Below are positions 1 through 7,276 of a stretch of 37,924 nucleotides of DNA, piece after piece. The DNA comes from Candidatus Buchananbacteria bacterium RIFCSPHIGHO2_02_FULL_39_17 (GTDB lineage: Bacteria > Patescibacteriota > Patescibacteriia > Buchananbacterales > UBA6539), in NCBI GenBank assembly GCA_001817425.1, contig MHII01000003.1, positions 1 to 37,924 on the forward strand. Direction: 5' to 3'. The notes under the pieces were generated by a model that was not told the DNA's origin, did not search any database, and worked only from the letters and a program-made list of their open reading frames with translations. Both the position numbers and the translations under genes were made by a program. Each line of letters starts with the position of its first letter. The first letter of the stretch is position 1.

Positions 1-121
1 TGGCGTCTCCCGATGTTCGCCAAAGGCGAAATCGGGATCCCAACTTTTCCGACGCTAGGTCGGAATTCCGATTTAACATCGGCACCTTATCAATTAGTAT
101 AGGTGTGCGTCGGGACTAACC
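1..121. repeat. 121-bp structured direct repeat, copy 1
   Basis: The block is repeated at 457-577 with only two base differences. It contains several hairpins, including TCCCGAT..ATCGGGA enclosing TTCGCC/GGCGAA, then CCGAC/GTCGG, then CCGAT/ATCGG. Its first seven bases (tggcgtc) match the anticodon-arm region of the nearby tRNA-Glu, so the repeat probably continues beyond the left edge. No coding potential was seen and I do not recognise the family. Confidence 0.85.
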
Positions 122-132
122 ACTAACCGAAA

Positions 133-207
133 TAGCCCCAAGCGGATTTGAACCGCTGTTACCAGGATGAGAACCTGGCGTCCTAAACCGGGCTAGACGA
201 TGGGGCC
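133..207 (-). tRNA. tRNA-Glu (CTC)
   Basis: The minus strand folds as a full cloverleaf. The acceptor GGCCCCA pairs with TGGGGCT, with one G-U at the first pair. The D-arm has the Glu-type TCGTCTAG..AGGAC pattern. The anticodon stem CCAGG/CCTGG holds the loop TTCTCAT, giving anticodon CTC. The T-arm is GCGGTTCAAATCCGC. The discriminator is A and CCA is not encoded. The 5' end overlaps the end of the GIY-YIG reading frame, whose stop codon lies inside the tRNA. Confidence 0.93.
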
Positions 208-443
208 TCGTTTAATTACTTGCTCAATCATTTTTTTACTTTTCCAACTTTTAAATTTATATTCCTTTTTCTGAGCTTCTGCTTTAGTTTTATGAAACTC
301 TCTAAAAACCAGAGTAACAGGTAATTTTCCTTTAGTGCTTTTACCTTTCCCGCCTAATGATACTTGACTCTCATTTCTATATTTTCAGTGCTACCAATAT
401 AATAATCTCCTTTATTAGTTTTTAAAATATATAAATAAGGCAT
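193..443 (-). pseudogene. GIY-YIG nuclease family gene, frameshifted
   Basis: Starting at the ATG at 443, the minus strand reads MPYLYILKTNKGDYYIGSTEN..MRVKYH and then hits TAG. This is the start of a small UvrC-type GIY-YIG domain: the YLYIL and YYIGST strands and the conserved Arg are visible. One base further on, another frame continues with LGGKGKSTKGKLPVTLVFRE and ends with a basic helix, stopping inside tRNA-Glu. Inserting a single T near 356 would restore one ORF of about 82 aa, close to the usual size of this family. It is therefore either a recent pseudogene or a sequencing error in a T-run. It lies between a tRNA and a partial copy of that tRNA. No SD is visible. The ORF track missed it because of the frameshift. 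Confidence 0.75.
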
Positions 444-444
444 A

Positions 445-463
445 AGGATGAGAACCTGGCGTC
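445..463. repeat. 19-bp copy of the tRNA-Glu anticodon arm (att-like)
   Basis: aggatgagaacctggcgtc is identical to 164-182 inside tRNA-Glu, covering the anticodon loop and 3' side of the D-arm. The rest of the tRNA is absent here. Short direct repeats of a tRNA anticodon arm are typical crossover cores of tyrosine recombinases, so this may be a scar of site-specific integration. No integrase is present in the window. Confidence 0.7.
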
Positions 464-577
464 TCCCGATGTTCGCCAAAGGCGAAATCGGGATCCCGAC
501 TTTTCCGACGCTAGGTCGGAATTCCGATTTAACATCGGCGCCTTATCAATTAGTATAGGTGTGCGTCGGGACTAACC
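457..577. repeat. 121-bp structured direct repeat, copy 2
   Basis: The sequence is 119/121 identical to 1-121, with the same string of hairpins. It follows the 19-bp tRNA-Glu fragment directly. Beyond it on the plus strand, ggggacgatagggcc at 621-635 resembles the 5' end of tRNA-Glu, so the block seems to replace the D-arm of a broken tRNA copy. Confidence 0.85.
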
Positions 578-585
578 GCTACCTA

Positions 586-720
586 CCTCGCCTCGGCTAA
601 AGCCTACGGCGAGTCGAGGCGGGGACGATAGGGCCACGATAAAAAGTCAAATCTCAAATCTCAAAATTAATGAGATCCTTCCCTTCGATGCCACTCAGGG
701 TAAACTAAGCTCAGAATGAC
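586..720. repeat. Intergenic palindromes downstream of dnaJ
   Basis: A GC-rich inverted repeat (cctcgcctcggc .. gtcgaggcgggg) is followed by gagatccttc..ctcagaatgac. Read on the minus strand the latter is the GTCATTCTGAGC..GAAGGATCTC type of intergenic repeat that occurs in many bacterial genomes. No gene is seen here. Confidence 0.5.
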
Positions 721-721
721 A

Positions 722-1822
722 TTAATCTTCAAGTTCTCGCAATAACTCTCTCTGTTTTTTTGACAAACGAGTCGGGGTTTTAACAATTATTTCTATAAAT
801 TGATCTCCCCGACCCCGGCCGCCTAAATGAGGCACGCCTTTGCCGGATAATTTAAAAATCTTGCCGCTTTGGGTGCCTTCGGGAATTTTTAAATTAACTT
901 TACCCTCAACCGTGTCAATCTCAATTTTACCCCCCAGCGCCGCTTGAGTAAAAGAAATTTCCGCTTTGGTGATAATATTAAAACTATCACGCTTAAATCT
1001 CGCATCCGGCCGGACTCTAATCTTTAAATATAAATCGCCAGCCGCACTCCCCTTGCCCGCCTCATGTCCCTTGCCTTCCAGCCTGATGGCTTGACCATGA
1101 TCAATCCCGGCTGGAATTTTTACGGTTAAATTTTCGGTTTGGTTAATTACGCCCTTGCCCCGGCAATGGTGGCAAAATTTTTCCGGCTTTTTGCCCTCAC
1201 CTTGGCAATCCGGACAAACTGAAGGAAAACCAAGACCAAAGCCAATATTTTTTAAAACTTGTCCCGTGCCGCCGCAGGTTTGGCAGGTTTTCACCTTTGA
1301 ACCGGGCTCGGCGCCCTTGCCACCGCAGATTTGGCAAAGCTGATGGCGTTCAAAATTAATAGTTTTTTGATTGCCAAAAATTGCTTCATTAAAATCAATG
1401 GTAATTTCCGCTTGAATATCAGCGCCTTGGCGCTGCCGAGTCTTTGTCCGCGTCCGACCCCCGCCACTAAATAAATCACCAAAAATATCGCCTAAATCGC
1501 CAAATTCAAAACTAAAACTGCTATTATTATTGCCACCGCTCCGAAAAGCTTGGGCAAAATCGGAAAAATCACGAAAGCCTTCAAAGCCCCCAAAGCCGCC
1601 TTGAGTCCTAGCCTGCTCAAAAGTCGCGCCATATTGGTCATATTGCTGGCGCTTTTCCGGGTTGCCCAAAACGCTATAAGCTTCGTTGATTTCTTTCATT
1701 TTCGCTTCATCGCCGCCCTTGTGCGGATGATGTTGATGCGCGAGTTTGTAATAGATTTTTCTGATTTCTTCAGCGGAAGCGTTTTTAGCCACGCCTAATA
1801 TGTTGTAGTAATCTTTGGTCAT
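722..1822 (-). CDS. dnaJ: Chaperone protein DnaJ (HPD motif altered to HPH)
   Basis: DnaJ is the Hsp40 co-chaperone of DnaK in the cytoplasm. The ORF opens at 1840, but MTKDYYNILGV at residue 7 is the normal DnaJ start, so 1822 is used; no SD is visible. In ORF numbering the order is: J-domain 8-70, Gly/Phe-rich linker about 80-130, four CxxCxGxG zinc repeats (CQICGGKG, CQTCGGTG, CPDCQGEG, CHHCRGKG) at 169-231, then the C-terminal substrate-binding domain. Length is normal. The J-domain loop reads HHPHKGGDE: the Asp of the invariant HPD is His, and that residue is normally needed to stimulate DnaK ATPase. It is the last gene of the hrcA-grpE-dnaK operon and should share its CIRCE control. Confidence 0.96.
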   Translation of the reverse strand: MTKDYYNILGVAKNASAEEIRKIYYKLAHQHHPHKGGDEAKMKEINEAYSVLGNPEKRQQYDQYGATFEQARTQGGFGGFEGFRDFSDFAQAFRSGGNNNSSFSFEFGDLGDIFGDLFSGGGRTRTKTRQRQGADIQAEITIDFNEAIFGNQKTINFERHQLCQICGGKGAEPGSKVKTCQTCGGTGQVLKNIGFGLGFPSVCPDCQGEGKKPEKFCHHCRGKGVINQTENLTVKIPAGIDHGQAIRLEGKGHEAGKGSAAGDLYLKIRVRPDARFKRDSFNIITKAEISFTQAALGGKIEIDTVEGKVNLKIPEGTQSGKIFKLSGKGVPHLGGRGRGDQFIEIIVKTPTRLSKKQRELLRELED

Positions 1823-1838
1823 AAAAAAATCAAAAATC

Positions 1839-1879
1839 AAAAATCAAAATTTTGGAGGTTGCCTTTGGCAACTTTATTT
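1839..1879. repeat. 18-mer plus hairpin repeat, copy 1
   Basis: aaaaatcaaaattttgga is followed by the hairpin GTTGCC-TTT-GGCAAC and tttatttt. The same 18-mer followed by a different hairpin and a T-rich tail occurs at 15837-15879. It lies between dnaJ and the upstream membrane protein gene. The T-tail is on the plus strand, so it would not terminate the hsp operon. Confidence 0.6.
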
Positions 1880-2433
1880 TAATTAATATTTTTGGCGATT
1901 AGACCAATAATTAATATTCCCAAAAAATTCAAAGTAAATGATAAAATAATAAAATTTCTATTTTTCATTTTGTTTAAACCCATTAGAACTAAACCTAATT
2001 CATCAGGCAAGGGTGAAGCAATAATTAAGGCGCCAATTAACGGCACGAGCCAATGAAAAATTTTTAATTTAAAAATTTCTTTCAGCCGTTTAGCTGGATG
2101 ATGCTTAACTAAAGAAAGTATATCTGCGCCCAGTCGATTTTTGACAAAACGAAAAAGTAAATAATCACCAACTAAACCACCTAATCCGCCTAAAAGCGCT
2201 GTTAGCAAAACCGAATTATTTTTAGCTATCCCCGCTAAAGCCACGGCCGCCGGCGCCACGGTAAAAATCGACACAAAAAATATTCCGGCCAAAAAACTGC
2301 CTAAGTATTGCCAACGCTCAAAATCATTAATTAAATTGCTAAGGCTTCCGGTTTTAACTAAAATAAGGGCAATCAAGAAACTTAAAATAATAATCCCCAA
2401 ATCACGAAATAAATTATTCTTTTCTCTCGTCAT
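1879..2433 (-). CDS. Multi-pass membrane protein, VTT/DedA-like
   Basis: This 184-aa protein has a short basic N-terminus followed by four to six hydrophobic segments: about residues 11-30, 42-65, 75-95, 126-145 and 158-182. The stretch IASPLPDELGLVLMGLNKMKNRNF, together with the Gly-rich GGLGGLVGDYLLFRF, resembles the small VTT (SNARE-associated/DedA-like) membrane proteins, though I see no diagnostic catalytic motif. It sits between dnaK and dnaJ, an unusual insertion in a heat-shock operon, with gaps of 76 and 56 nt. A TATAAT box lies at 2440-2445, 6 nt before the ATG, with a hairpin at 2451-2476, so weak internal initiation is possible. The function is unknown; flippase or transporter activity is only a guess from the fold family. 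Confidence 0.7.
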   Translation of the reverse strand: MTREKNNLFRDLGIIILSFLIALILVKTGSLSNLINDFERWQYLGSFLAGIFFVSIFTVAPAAVALAGIAKNNSVLLTALLGGLGGLVGDYLLFRFVKNRLGADILSLVKHHPAKRLKEIFKLKIFHWLVPLIGALIIASPLPDELGLVLMGLNKMKNRNFIILSFTLNFLGILIIGLIAKNIN

Positions 2434-2509
2434 TTATTTATTATATCAGAGAGACGAGGCTTTCGCACCTCGCCTCTATTTTATTTCTTGATTACTGATC
2501 ACTGATCTC

Positions 2510-4423
2510 TTATTTCTTCTTTAGGTTATCCTCTACTTCCCCTTCCACCACATCACCAGCTTCTGGTTTTTTCTTTTCCTCAGTTTGTGAGTTTGCTGGC
2601 TGGTCAGCTTGCCCGCCTGCCGGCTGTTGTCCATACAGCGCAGAGCCGATTTTTTGAATCGCCGCGCTTAATTCCTGCGTTTTTTGCCGGATGGCCGAGA
2701 TATCTTCACCGTCTTTAATCTTTTTTAATTCCTCAATTTTTCCTTCAATTTCTTTTTTGTCCGCCGCCGGGACTTTATCGCCCGCATCGCGCAGAGCTTT
2801 TTCACTCGTGTAAACCAAGGTATCAGCCATATTTTTAGCTTCAGTTAGTTCCTTTTTCTTTTGGTCTTCGCCGGCGTGCATCTCGGCTTCTTTTTTCATT
2901 TTTTCAATTTCATCTTTGCTTAAACCGGATGAGGCGGTAATCGTAATTTTTTGAATTTTGCCGCTGGCTTTATCTTTAGCACTGACATTTAAAATGCCAT
3001 TTGCGTCAATATCAAAAGTCACTTCAATTTGAGGCAGACCGCGCGGCGAAGGCGGAATGCCATCTAGGATAAATCGGCCTAAAGTTTTATTGTCATGCGC
3101 CATTGGCCGCTCGCCTTGTAAAACATGAATTTCAACTGAAGTTTGGTTGTCCGCGGCGGTGGAAAAAACCTGCGACTTTGCCGTGGGCACAGTCGTATTT
3201 CGTTCAATTAACGGCGTCATCACACTGCCTAAAGTTTCAATGCCTAAAGTCAAAGGCGTCACGTCTAAAAGCAAAATGTCTTTGACGTCACCCTGCAAAA
3301 TTCCGGCCTGAACCGCGGCGCCGACCGCCACCACCTCATCAGGATTAACGGAAATATTTGGCTTTTTGCCAAAAAATTTTTCAACCGTCTGCAAAACTAA
3401 AGGCATCCGCGTCATTCCCCCAACCATAATGACTTCATCAATATCCTTAGTTTCTAAATTGGCGTCTTTTAACGCTTGGCGACAAGGGGCCAAAGTTTTT
3501 TCCACTAATTCACCGGTTAGTTCTTCTAGTTTAGCGCGAGTTAATTTCATGACTAAATGCTTAGGTCCGGAGGCATCAGTGGTGATAAACGGCTGATTAA
3601 TTTCGGTTTCCTGCGCTGTTGAAAGCTCAATTTTTGCCTTTTCTGCGGCTTCCTTAATCCGCTGCAACGCCAAAGGGTCTTTACTTAAATCAAGTCCGCT
3701 TTCTTTTTTGAATTCTTTGATAATCCATTCAATCAATATTTGGTCAAAGTCATCACCGCCTAAATGAGTGTCGCCGTTAGTTGATTTAACTTCAATTGTG
3801 TCCGGTGAAATATTTAAAATGGAGATGTCAAATGTGCCGCCGCCCAAATCATAAACCGCGATTTGCTGACCTTTTTTCTTTTCAAAACCATAAGCCAAAG
3901 CCGCGGCCGTCGGTTCATTTAGGATTAAACGGACGTTTAACCCACTAATCTCACCCGCGTCTTTGGTTGCGCGACGCTGGGCATCGTTAAAATAAGCCGG
4001 CACGGTAATCACCGCTTCGGTAATTTTTTCACCCAGCCGGCTTTCCGCGTCCGCTTTTAATTTTTGTAAAATCATGGCGGAAATTTCCTGCGGCGTATAT
4101 TGTTTATCACCCATCACGATTTTAACGGCATCACCGGCCTTAACCATTTTAAAAGGCATAAGTTTTAAGTCGCGCTGGATTTCTGAATCTTCCCAACGCC
4201 GGCCGATTAAGCGCTTAACGGAAAATAAAGTATTTTGCGGATTAGTGACCGCTTGACGCTTGGCTAAAAGACCAGCCAAACGTTCGCCGGATTTATTAAT
4301 CGCCACCATTGACGGCGTAGTACGCGCGCCTTCGCTATTTTCCAAAACTTTAGGCTCACCGCCTTGGATAATCGCTATGGCGGAATTAGTGGTCCCTAAA
4401 TCAATGCCTAGAATTTTTGACAT
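2510..4423 (-). CDS. dnaK: Chaperone protein DnaK (Hsp70)
   Basis: DnaK is an ATP-dependent Hsp70 chaperone that works with DnaJ and GrpE. The 637-aa protein is full length. The N-terminal phosphate loop [13 protein letters not shown] is intact. The ATPase domain includes [29 protein letters not shown] and the second phosphate motif [12 protein letters not shown]. The linker is [17 protein letters not shown], followed by the beta-sandwich substrate domain and a helical lid. The tail is [15 protein letters not shown], an altered form of the usual EEVDDD-like end. It starts at ATG 4423 without a visible SD, 76 nt after grpE, in the CIRCE-controlled hrcA operon. Confidence 0.98.
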   Translation of the reverse strand: MSKILGIDLGTTNSAIAIIQGGEPKVLENSEGARTTPSMVAINKSGERLAGLLAKRQAVTNPQNTLFSVKRLIGRRWEDSEIQRDLKLMPFKMVKAGDAVKIVMGDKQYTPQEISAMILQKLKADAESRLGEKITEAVITVPAYFNDAQRRATKDAGEISGLNVRLILNEPTAAALAYGFEKKKGQQIAVYDLGGGTFDISILNISPDTIEVKSTNGDTHLGGDDFDQILIEWIIKEFKKESGLDLSKDPLALQRIKEAAEKAKIELSTAQETEINQPFITTDASGPKHLVMKLTRAKLEELTGELVEKTLAPCRQALKDANLETKDIDEVIMVGGMTRMPLVLQTVEKFFGKKPNISVNPDEVVAVGAAVQAGILQGDVKDILLLDVTPLTLGIETLGSVMTPLIERNTTVPTAKSQVFSTAADNQTSVEIHVLQGERPMAHDNKTLGRFILDGIPPSPRGLPQIEVTFDIDANGILNVSAKDKASGKIQKITITASSGLSKDEIEKMKKEAEMHAGEDQKKKELTEAKNMADTLVYTSEKALRDAGDKVPAADKKEIEGKIEELKKIKDGEDISAIRQKTQELSAAIQKIGSALYGQQPAGGQADQPANSQTEEKKKPEAGDVVEGEVEDNLKKK

Positions 4424-4499
4424 AATTTTTTATTCTAATTAATTTTAATTTTATTAATAATATTTTAAGACCTAGTTTTTTGTTAAATATTAATTTTTG

Positions 4500-4985
4500 T
4501 TATTTTGCCACTTTCACCTTAGCCGGCTTTAAGACTTTGCCGTGCAAAGTGTAGCCGCGAGTTGCTTCTTCAAAAATGACATCCGGAGCAAAATCTGGTT
4601 TTTCTTCATGACTAACGGCTTCGTGAAATTCCGGGTTAAATTTCTCGCCAATGGTTTTAATCTCTTCAATGCCTAAATTCTTGAAAAAATCAACAAATTG
4701 TTTTTGAATATGAAAAAACCCTTTCACCCATTCTGCCCCTTTTTCTTCCTCGGGAATATGGCTTAAAGCCAATTTGAAATGGTCAAAAATCGGCAAAAAC
4801 TGAATAATTAAAGCGACGTTGGCAAAGTGGAGCAATTCTAAATGCTGTTTTTCCGTGTCTTTTTTAAAATTAAGATAATCAGCCTTTGCCCGTTTCCAAC
4901 CAGATAAATAATCTTCCGTTTTCTTTTTTAATTCCTCTAACTCAGTTTTTAAATTTTCCATTTCATTTTTAACTTCTGCCATCAT
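4500..4985 (-). CDS. grpE: Nucleotide exchange factor GrpE
   Basis: GrpE releases ADP from DnaK. The 161-aa protein has the family layout: an N-terminal coiled coil (about 1-60, MENLKTELEELKKKTEDYLSGWKRAKADYLNFKKD), a dimer helix containing FLPIFDHFKLAL, and a C-terminal beta domain with GEKFNPEFHEAVSHEEKPD and ATRGYTLHGKVLKPAKVKV. The start ATG shares its first base with the hrcA stop codon (TAATG), which suggests coupled translation and favours the first of the two Met codons. It lies between hrcA and dnaK in the same operon. It is somewhat shorter than proteobacterial GrpE because the acidic N-terminal tail is missing. Confidence 0.97.
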   Translation of the reverse strand: MMAEVKNEMENLKTELEELKKKTEDYLSGWKRAKADYLNFKKDTEKQHLELLHFANVALIIQFLPIFDHFKLALSHIPEEEKGAEWVKGFFHIQKQFVDFFKNLGIEEIKTIGEKFNPEFHEAVSHEEKPDFAPDVIFEEATRGYTLHGKVLKPAKVKVAK

Positions 4986-5686
4986 TAATTTAACTTATTA
5001 ATCAAATCCTGTCCGTACTTAACCAAATTAAAATTAGTTTGATAATCCATCCGAATCGGGCCCAAAACGCCAAAAATCCCGTTATTATCTCCGGCTTGAT
5101 ATTTAGCTAAAATTGAGCCGCAGTCATGGCCAAACGGATTTTGCCGGCCGAGAGTAATTTCAATTTCATTCTCTAAATCGTGAAAAAATTTATTAACCAC
5201 TAAATCCAAATGATCAATCACCTGACTTAAGTGGTAAATCACTTTTGGCTCGACAAATTCCGGTTGAGAAAATAAATTAGCCAGTCCGGTATAATAAAAA
5301 TCATTATCGGAAAAAGCGACAAAAACCGCGTTCTCGCAAAGTTCGGCTAAAGCCTTGGCTAATTCCTTAACGATTGGCGGCTCAAAACTTTTTTGTGATT
5401 TAATTGACCGATTCAGGGTTTCCTGTTGTTTTTTGGGCAAATCTTTTTTTATTAAAAAATTTTCAATAAAAAATAAATAGCCTTTTTCAGTTGGCACCCG
5501 GCCAGCGGAAGTATGGGGATGAAAAATATAACCCAAATCTTCCAAGTCCGCCATCTCGTTTCTGATTGTCGCTGAGCTCAAATCAAAATCACCGGCTTCG
5601 GAGATTAATTTTGAGCTGACCGGCTCGGCGGTTTCAATATATTGGCTGACAATAATTTTTAACAAATTTTGCTTTCTTTTGTCCAT
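4985..5686 (-). CDS. hrcA: Heat-inducible transcription repressor HrcA, short form
   Basis: HrcA represses class I heat-shock genes by binding CIRCE, with GroEL as usual co-factor. The ORF runs to 5791, but MDKRKQNLLKIIVSQYIETAEPVSS is the family N-terminus and its ATG at 5686 lies downstream of the promoter and CIRCE; translation from 5791 would start upstream of the transcription start. The winged helix (SSATIRNEMADLEDLGYIFHPHTSAGRVPTEKGYLFFI) is intact. At about 233 aa it is much shorter than the usual ~340, with a reduced central/dimer region. It still ends in a GAF-like segment with the family signature GVLGPIRMDYQ. A perfect CIRCE lies 21 nt upstream, implying autoregulation. Confidence 0.95.
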   Translation of the reverse strand: MDKRKQNLLKIIVSQYIETAEPVSSKLISEAGDFDLSSATIRNEMADLEDLGYIFHPHTSAGRVPTEKGYLFFIENFLIKKDLPKKQQETLNRSIKSQKSFEPPIVKELAKALAELCENAVFVAFSDNDFYYTGLANLFSQPEFVEPKVIYHLSQVIDHLDLVVNKFFHDLENEIEITLGRQNPFGHDCGSILAKYQAGDNNGIFGVLGPIRMDYQTNFNLVKYGQDLINKLN

Positions 5687-5706
5687 TTTTTTAAAAATTC
5701 GGTTAA

Positions 5707-5733
5707 TTAGCACTCTTATCTTTAGAGTGCTAA
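5707..5733 (-). promoter_or_regulatory. CIRCE operator (perfect)
   Basis: TTAGCACTC-N9-GAGTGCTAA matches the CIRCE consensus at all 18 arm positions. It lies directly downstream of the -10 box, between promoter and hrcA start, where HrcA binding would block transcription. Confidence 0.97.
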
Positions 5734-5737
5734 TTTT

Positions 5738-5766
5738 ATTATATAGAGAAAAAAAATTGCTGTCAA
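5738..5766 (-). promoter_or_regulatory. Sigma70 promoter of hrcA-grpE-dnaK-dnaJ operon
   Basis: On the minus strand, TTGACA (5761-5766) and TATAAT (5738-5743) are separated by exactly 17 nt. Both boxes are consensus. CIRCE follows immediately. Confidence 0.93.
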
Positions 5767-5791
5767 TAGAGCCGCACAATAAATTAAGCAT

Positions 5792-5824
5792 AAAAAAAAC
5801 CCCAGTAAATCCTTTTTACTGGGG
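5792..5824 (-). terminator. Rho-independent terminator
   Basis: On the minus strand, CCCCAGTAAA - loop - TTTACTGGGG is followed by eight T. It ends the transcript of the 141-aa gene at 5845-6270 and insulates the hrcA promoter. Confidence 0.9.
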
Positions 5825-5844
5825 ACTGATGATCGTAAAAAACA

Positions 5845-6270
5845 TTACCAAACCAACGCGAAGATTTTAGGTTTATTAGGATCAAAAGCAATCCCGCCAT
5901 CGTGCCTAAATGGTAAAAACCAATAAGGCGTTCCGGCCGAATCCTTCTCAAAAACGGCTTCGCCAGCTTGGATTACAATATCAATTGACCCCAAAAAGGA
6001 AAATTTAACTTCTGTGACAAGTTTAGCTGGCAAACTTCCAACTTGAATATTTGAGGCATTCTCAATTTTTTCCGGCGTCAAGATGCCTTCGGCGAAAAGA
6101 GCTGCCGAAAAAGGCGATTTAACGGCAAATCTCATCTGAGCAACTGAACACCTCACATCTTGATCCAATTTATATAAAATATCCAGAAAGAGAGGTAAAA
6201 TATCTCTCTCCTTTGCTGGCCAAGATGAATACGCTCGGGCCTTCACTGTCGCCGGAAAAGACCAAATCAC
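5845..6270 (-). CDS. Hypothetical protein, 141 aa
   Basis: I do not recognise this family. The predicted protein is soluble, with no signal peptide or long hydrophobic helix. It has an N-terminal helical part (RDILPLFLDILYKLDQDV) and a beta-rich C-terminal half (VTEVKFSFLGSIDIVIQAGEAVFEK..GTPYWFLPFRHDGG). It starts with GTG at 6270, with AGGAGG only two bases upstream. That GTG overlaps by 4 nt the stop of a 23-codon ORF (6267-6338) which has its own well-spaced AAGGAGG, so translation may be coupled. It follows dapB by about 100 nt and has its own strong terminator. Codon use and the SD look unlike the housekeeping genes around it. Confidence 0.6.
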   Translation of the reverse strand: MIWSFPATVKARAYSSWPAKERDILPLFLDILYKLDQDVRCSVAQMRFAVKSPFSAALFAEGILTPEKIENASNIQVGSLPAKLVTEVKFSFLGSIDIVIQAGEAVFEKDSAGTPYWFLPFRHDGGIAFDPNKPKIFALVW

Positions 6271-6338
6271 CGCCTCCTAAAGATGAAAAATCTTCTCCCT
6301 AAAAAATTGACTTCAGCGCAATTGCCATGAGTTATCAT
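6267..6338 (-). CDS. Possible 23-aa leader ORF
   Basis: ATG at 6338 is preceded by AAGGAGG with 11-nt spacing, 27 nt after the dapB stop. The ORF MITHGNCAEVNFLGRRFF.. ends in TGA overlapping the GTG of the 141-aa gene (GTGA). It could be a coupling or leader peptide, or the true 5' end of the downstream gene separated by a frameshift. The peptide itself has no recognisable motif. Confidence 0.35.
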   Translation of the reverse strand: MITHGNCAEVNFLGRRFFIFRRR

Positions 6339-6364
6339 CTTTTTTTATTCCTCCTTTTCTTCTT

Positions 6365-7207
6365 TCATTTCAATCCCAGAACATCCTCCATCATGTACCA
6401 ACCGGGTTTTTCTTGTCTTGCTAGCCATTTCACGGCGGTTAACGCCCCTTGAGCGAAAAATTCAGGACCCTGAGCTTCATGACGCAACCGTAGCACTTCA
6501 GCCGGCCCGGCGAAAACCACTTCATGATTGCCAGTGATATTTCCGGCGCGAATTGAATGAACACCAATTTGACCATTGGGGCGTGGCGCATCACTCCGAC
6601 CCTGACGACCACAACAAACCGCAAATTCCGGCGAGGAAAAACGGGCATCGCAAATAGCCTGAATCAGGGTTTGCGCCGTACCGCTTGGCGCATCAAGTTT
6701 TCGGGAATGGTGCTCTTCAATAATTTCCGTTTGATAATTTAGCGGCAAAAATTTCGCCGCTAAATTAACCAAGTGATTTAAAACCGTTACCCCTAAACTG
6801 AAATTGGTTGCTTGTAAAATTGGGATGCCGTCACTTAATTTTCTTAGCTCATTCAATTGGGTCTGACTTAGACCGGTGGTGGCAATAATAGTGGCGACTT
6901 TACATTGGGCGGCAATTGCTGTTTGCGGCACTACCGCTTCCGGATCATTATGAAAAATCAGGAAAACATCGGCTGATTTTAATAAATCGCTGATGTTTTC
7001 TAAGTGGTCTTTTGGCGGAAATATAATCAAAACTTCGTTTCTGATCCGACCATATTGATCAGCTTTAGTCGGATTTTCAATCCCGGTAGCAACTGAAATT
7101 TCTGGATCAGTTTTAGTTAACTCTGCTACCATCATTCCCATCCGACCATAAATACCAGCCAGACAAAGCTTAATTATGGGCTTACCCTCCTTAAATTGTA
7201 TTTTCAA
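6365..7207 (-). CDS. dapB: 4-hydroxy-tetrahydrodipicolinate reductase DapB
   Basis: DapB reduces hydroxy-tetrahydrodipicolinate with NAD(P)H in the lysine/meso-diaminopimelate pathway that feeds peptidoglycan. Visible signatures are the Rossmann start IKLCLAGIYGRMG, the ATTGLS strand and the active-site block EEHHSRKLDAPSGTA. The C-terminus has VVFAGPAEVLRLRHEAQ. The track start is TTG at 7207, which has no SD and lies only ~6 nt after the predicted transcription start. AAGGAGG sits exactly 8 nt before an ATA at 7175-7177, and starting there gives (M)IKLCLAGIYGRMG, the canonical DapB N-terminus. The real start may therefore be ATA. No other dap gene is in the window. Confidence 0.95.
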   Translation of the reverse strand: MKIQFKEGKPIIKLCLAGIYGRMGMMVAELTKTDPEISVATGIENPTKADQYGRIRNEVLIIFPPKDHLENISDLLKSADVFLIFHNDPEAVVPQTAIAAQCKVATIIATTGLSQTQLNELRKLSDGIPILQATNFSLGVTVLNHLVNLAAKFLPLNYQTEIIEEHHSRKLDAPSGTAQTLIQAICDARFSSPEFAVCCGRQGRSDAPRPNGQIGVHSIRAGNITGNHEVVFAGPAEVLRLRHEAQGPEFFAQGALTAVKWLARQEKPGWYMMEDVLGLK

Positions 7208-7219
7208 AAAACTAACCTT

Positions 7220-7248
7220 ATTTTAAGTAACCAGACAAAGAATGTCAA
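7220..7248 (-). promoter_or_regulatory. Sigma70 promoter of dapB
   Basis: On the minus strand TTGACA (7243-7248), a 17-nt spacer and TAAAAT (7220-7225) predict a start near 7213. It is divergent from the plus-strand promoter at 7260-7268. Confidence 0.85.
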
Positions 7249-7259
7249 TCTTAAAAATA

Positions 7260-7268
7260 TGCTATAAT
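7260..7268 (+). promoter_or_regulatory. Extended -10 promoter, leaderless type
   Basis: TGCTATAAT is an extended -10 box with no good -35. Only 8 nt separate it from the ATG at 7277, so the transcript should begin at or next to the start codon. Confidence 0.7.
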
Positions 7269-7276
7269 AATATTAT

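Noticed and set aside
1-583. Group I intron in tRNA-Glu
   Set aside because: The structured block does not show recognisable P7/G-site motifs, and the broken tRNA copy lacks its 3' half, so splicing could not yield a tRNA.
1155-1798. Several ORFs overlapping dnaJ on both strands
   Set aside because: Shadows of the Gly/Cys-rich dnaJ coding sequence.
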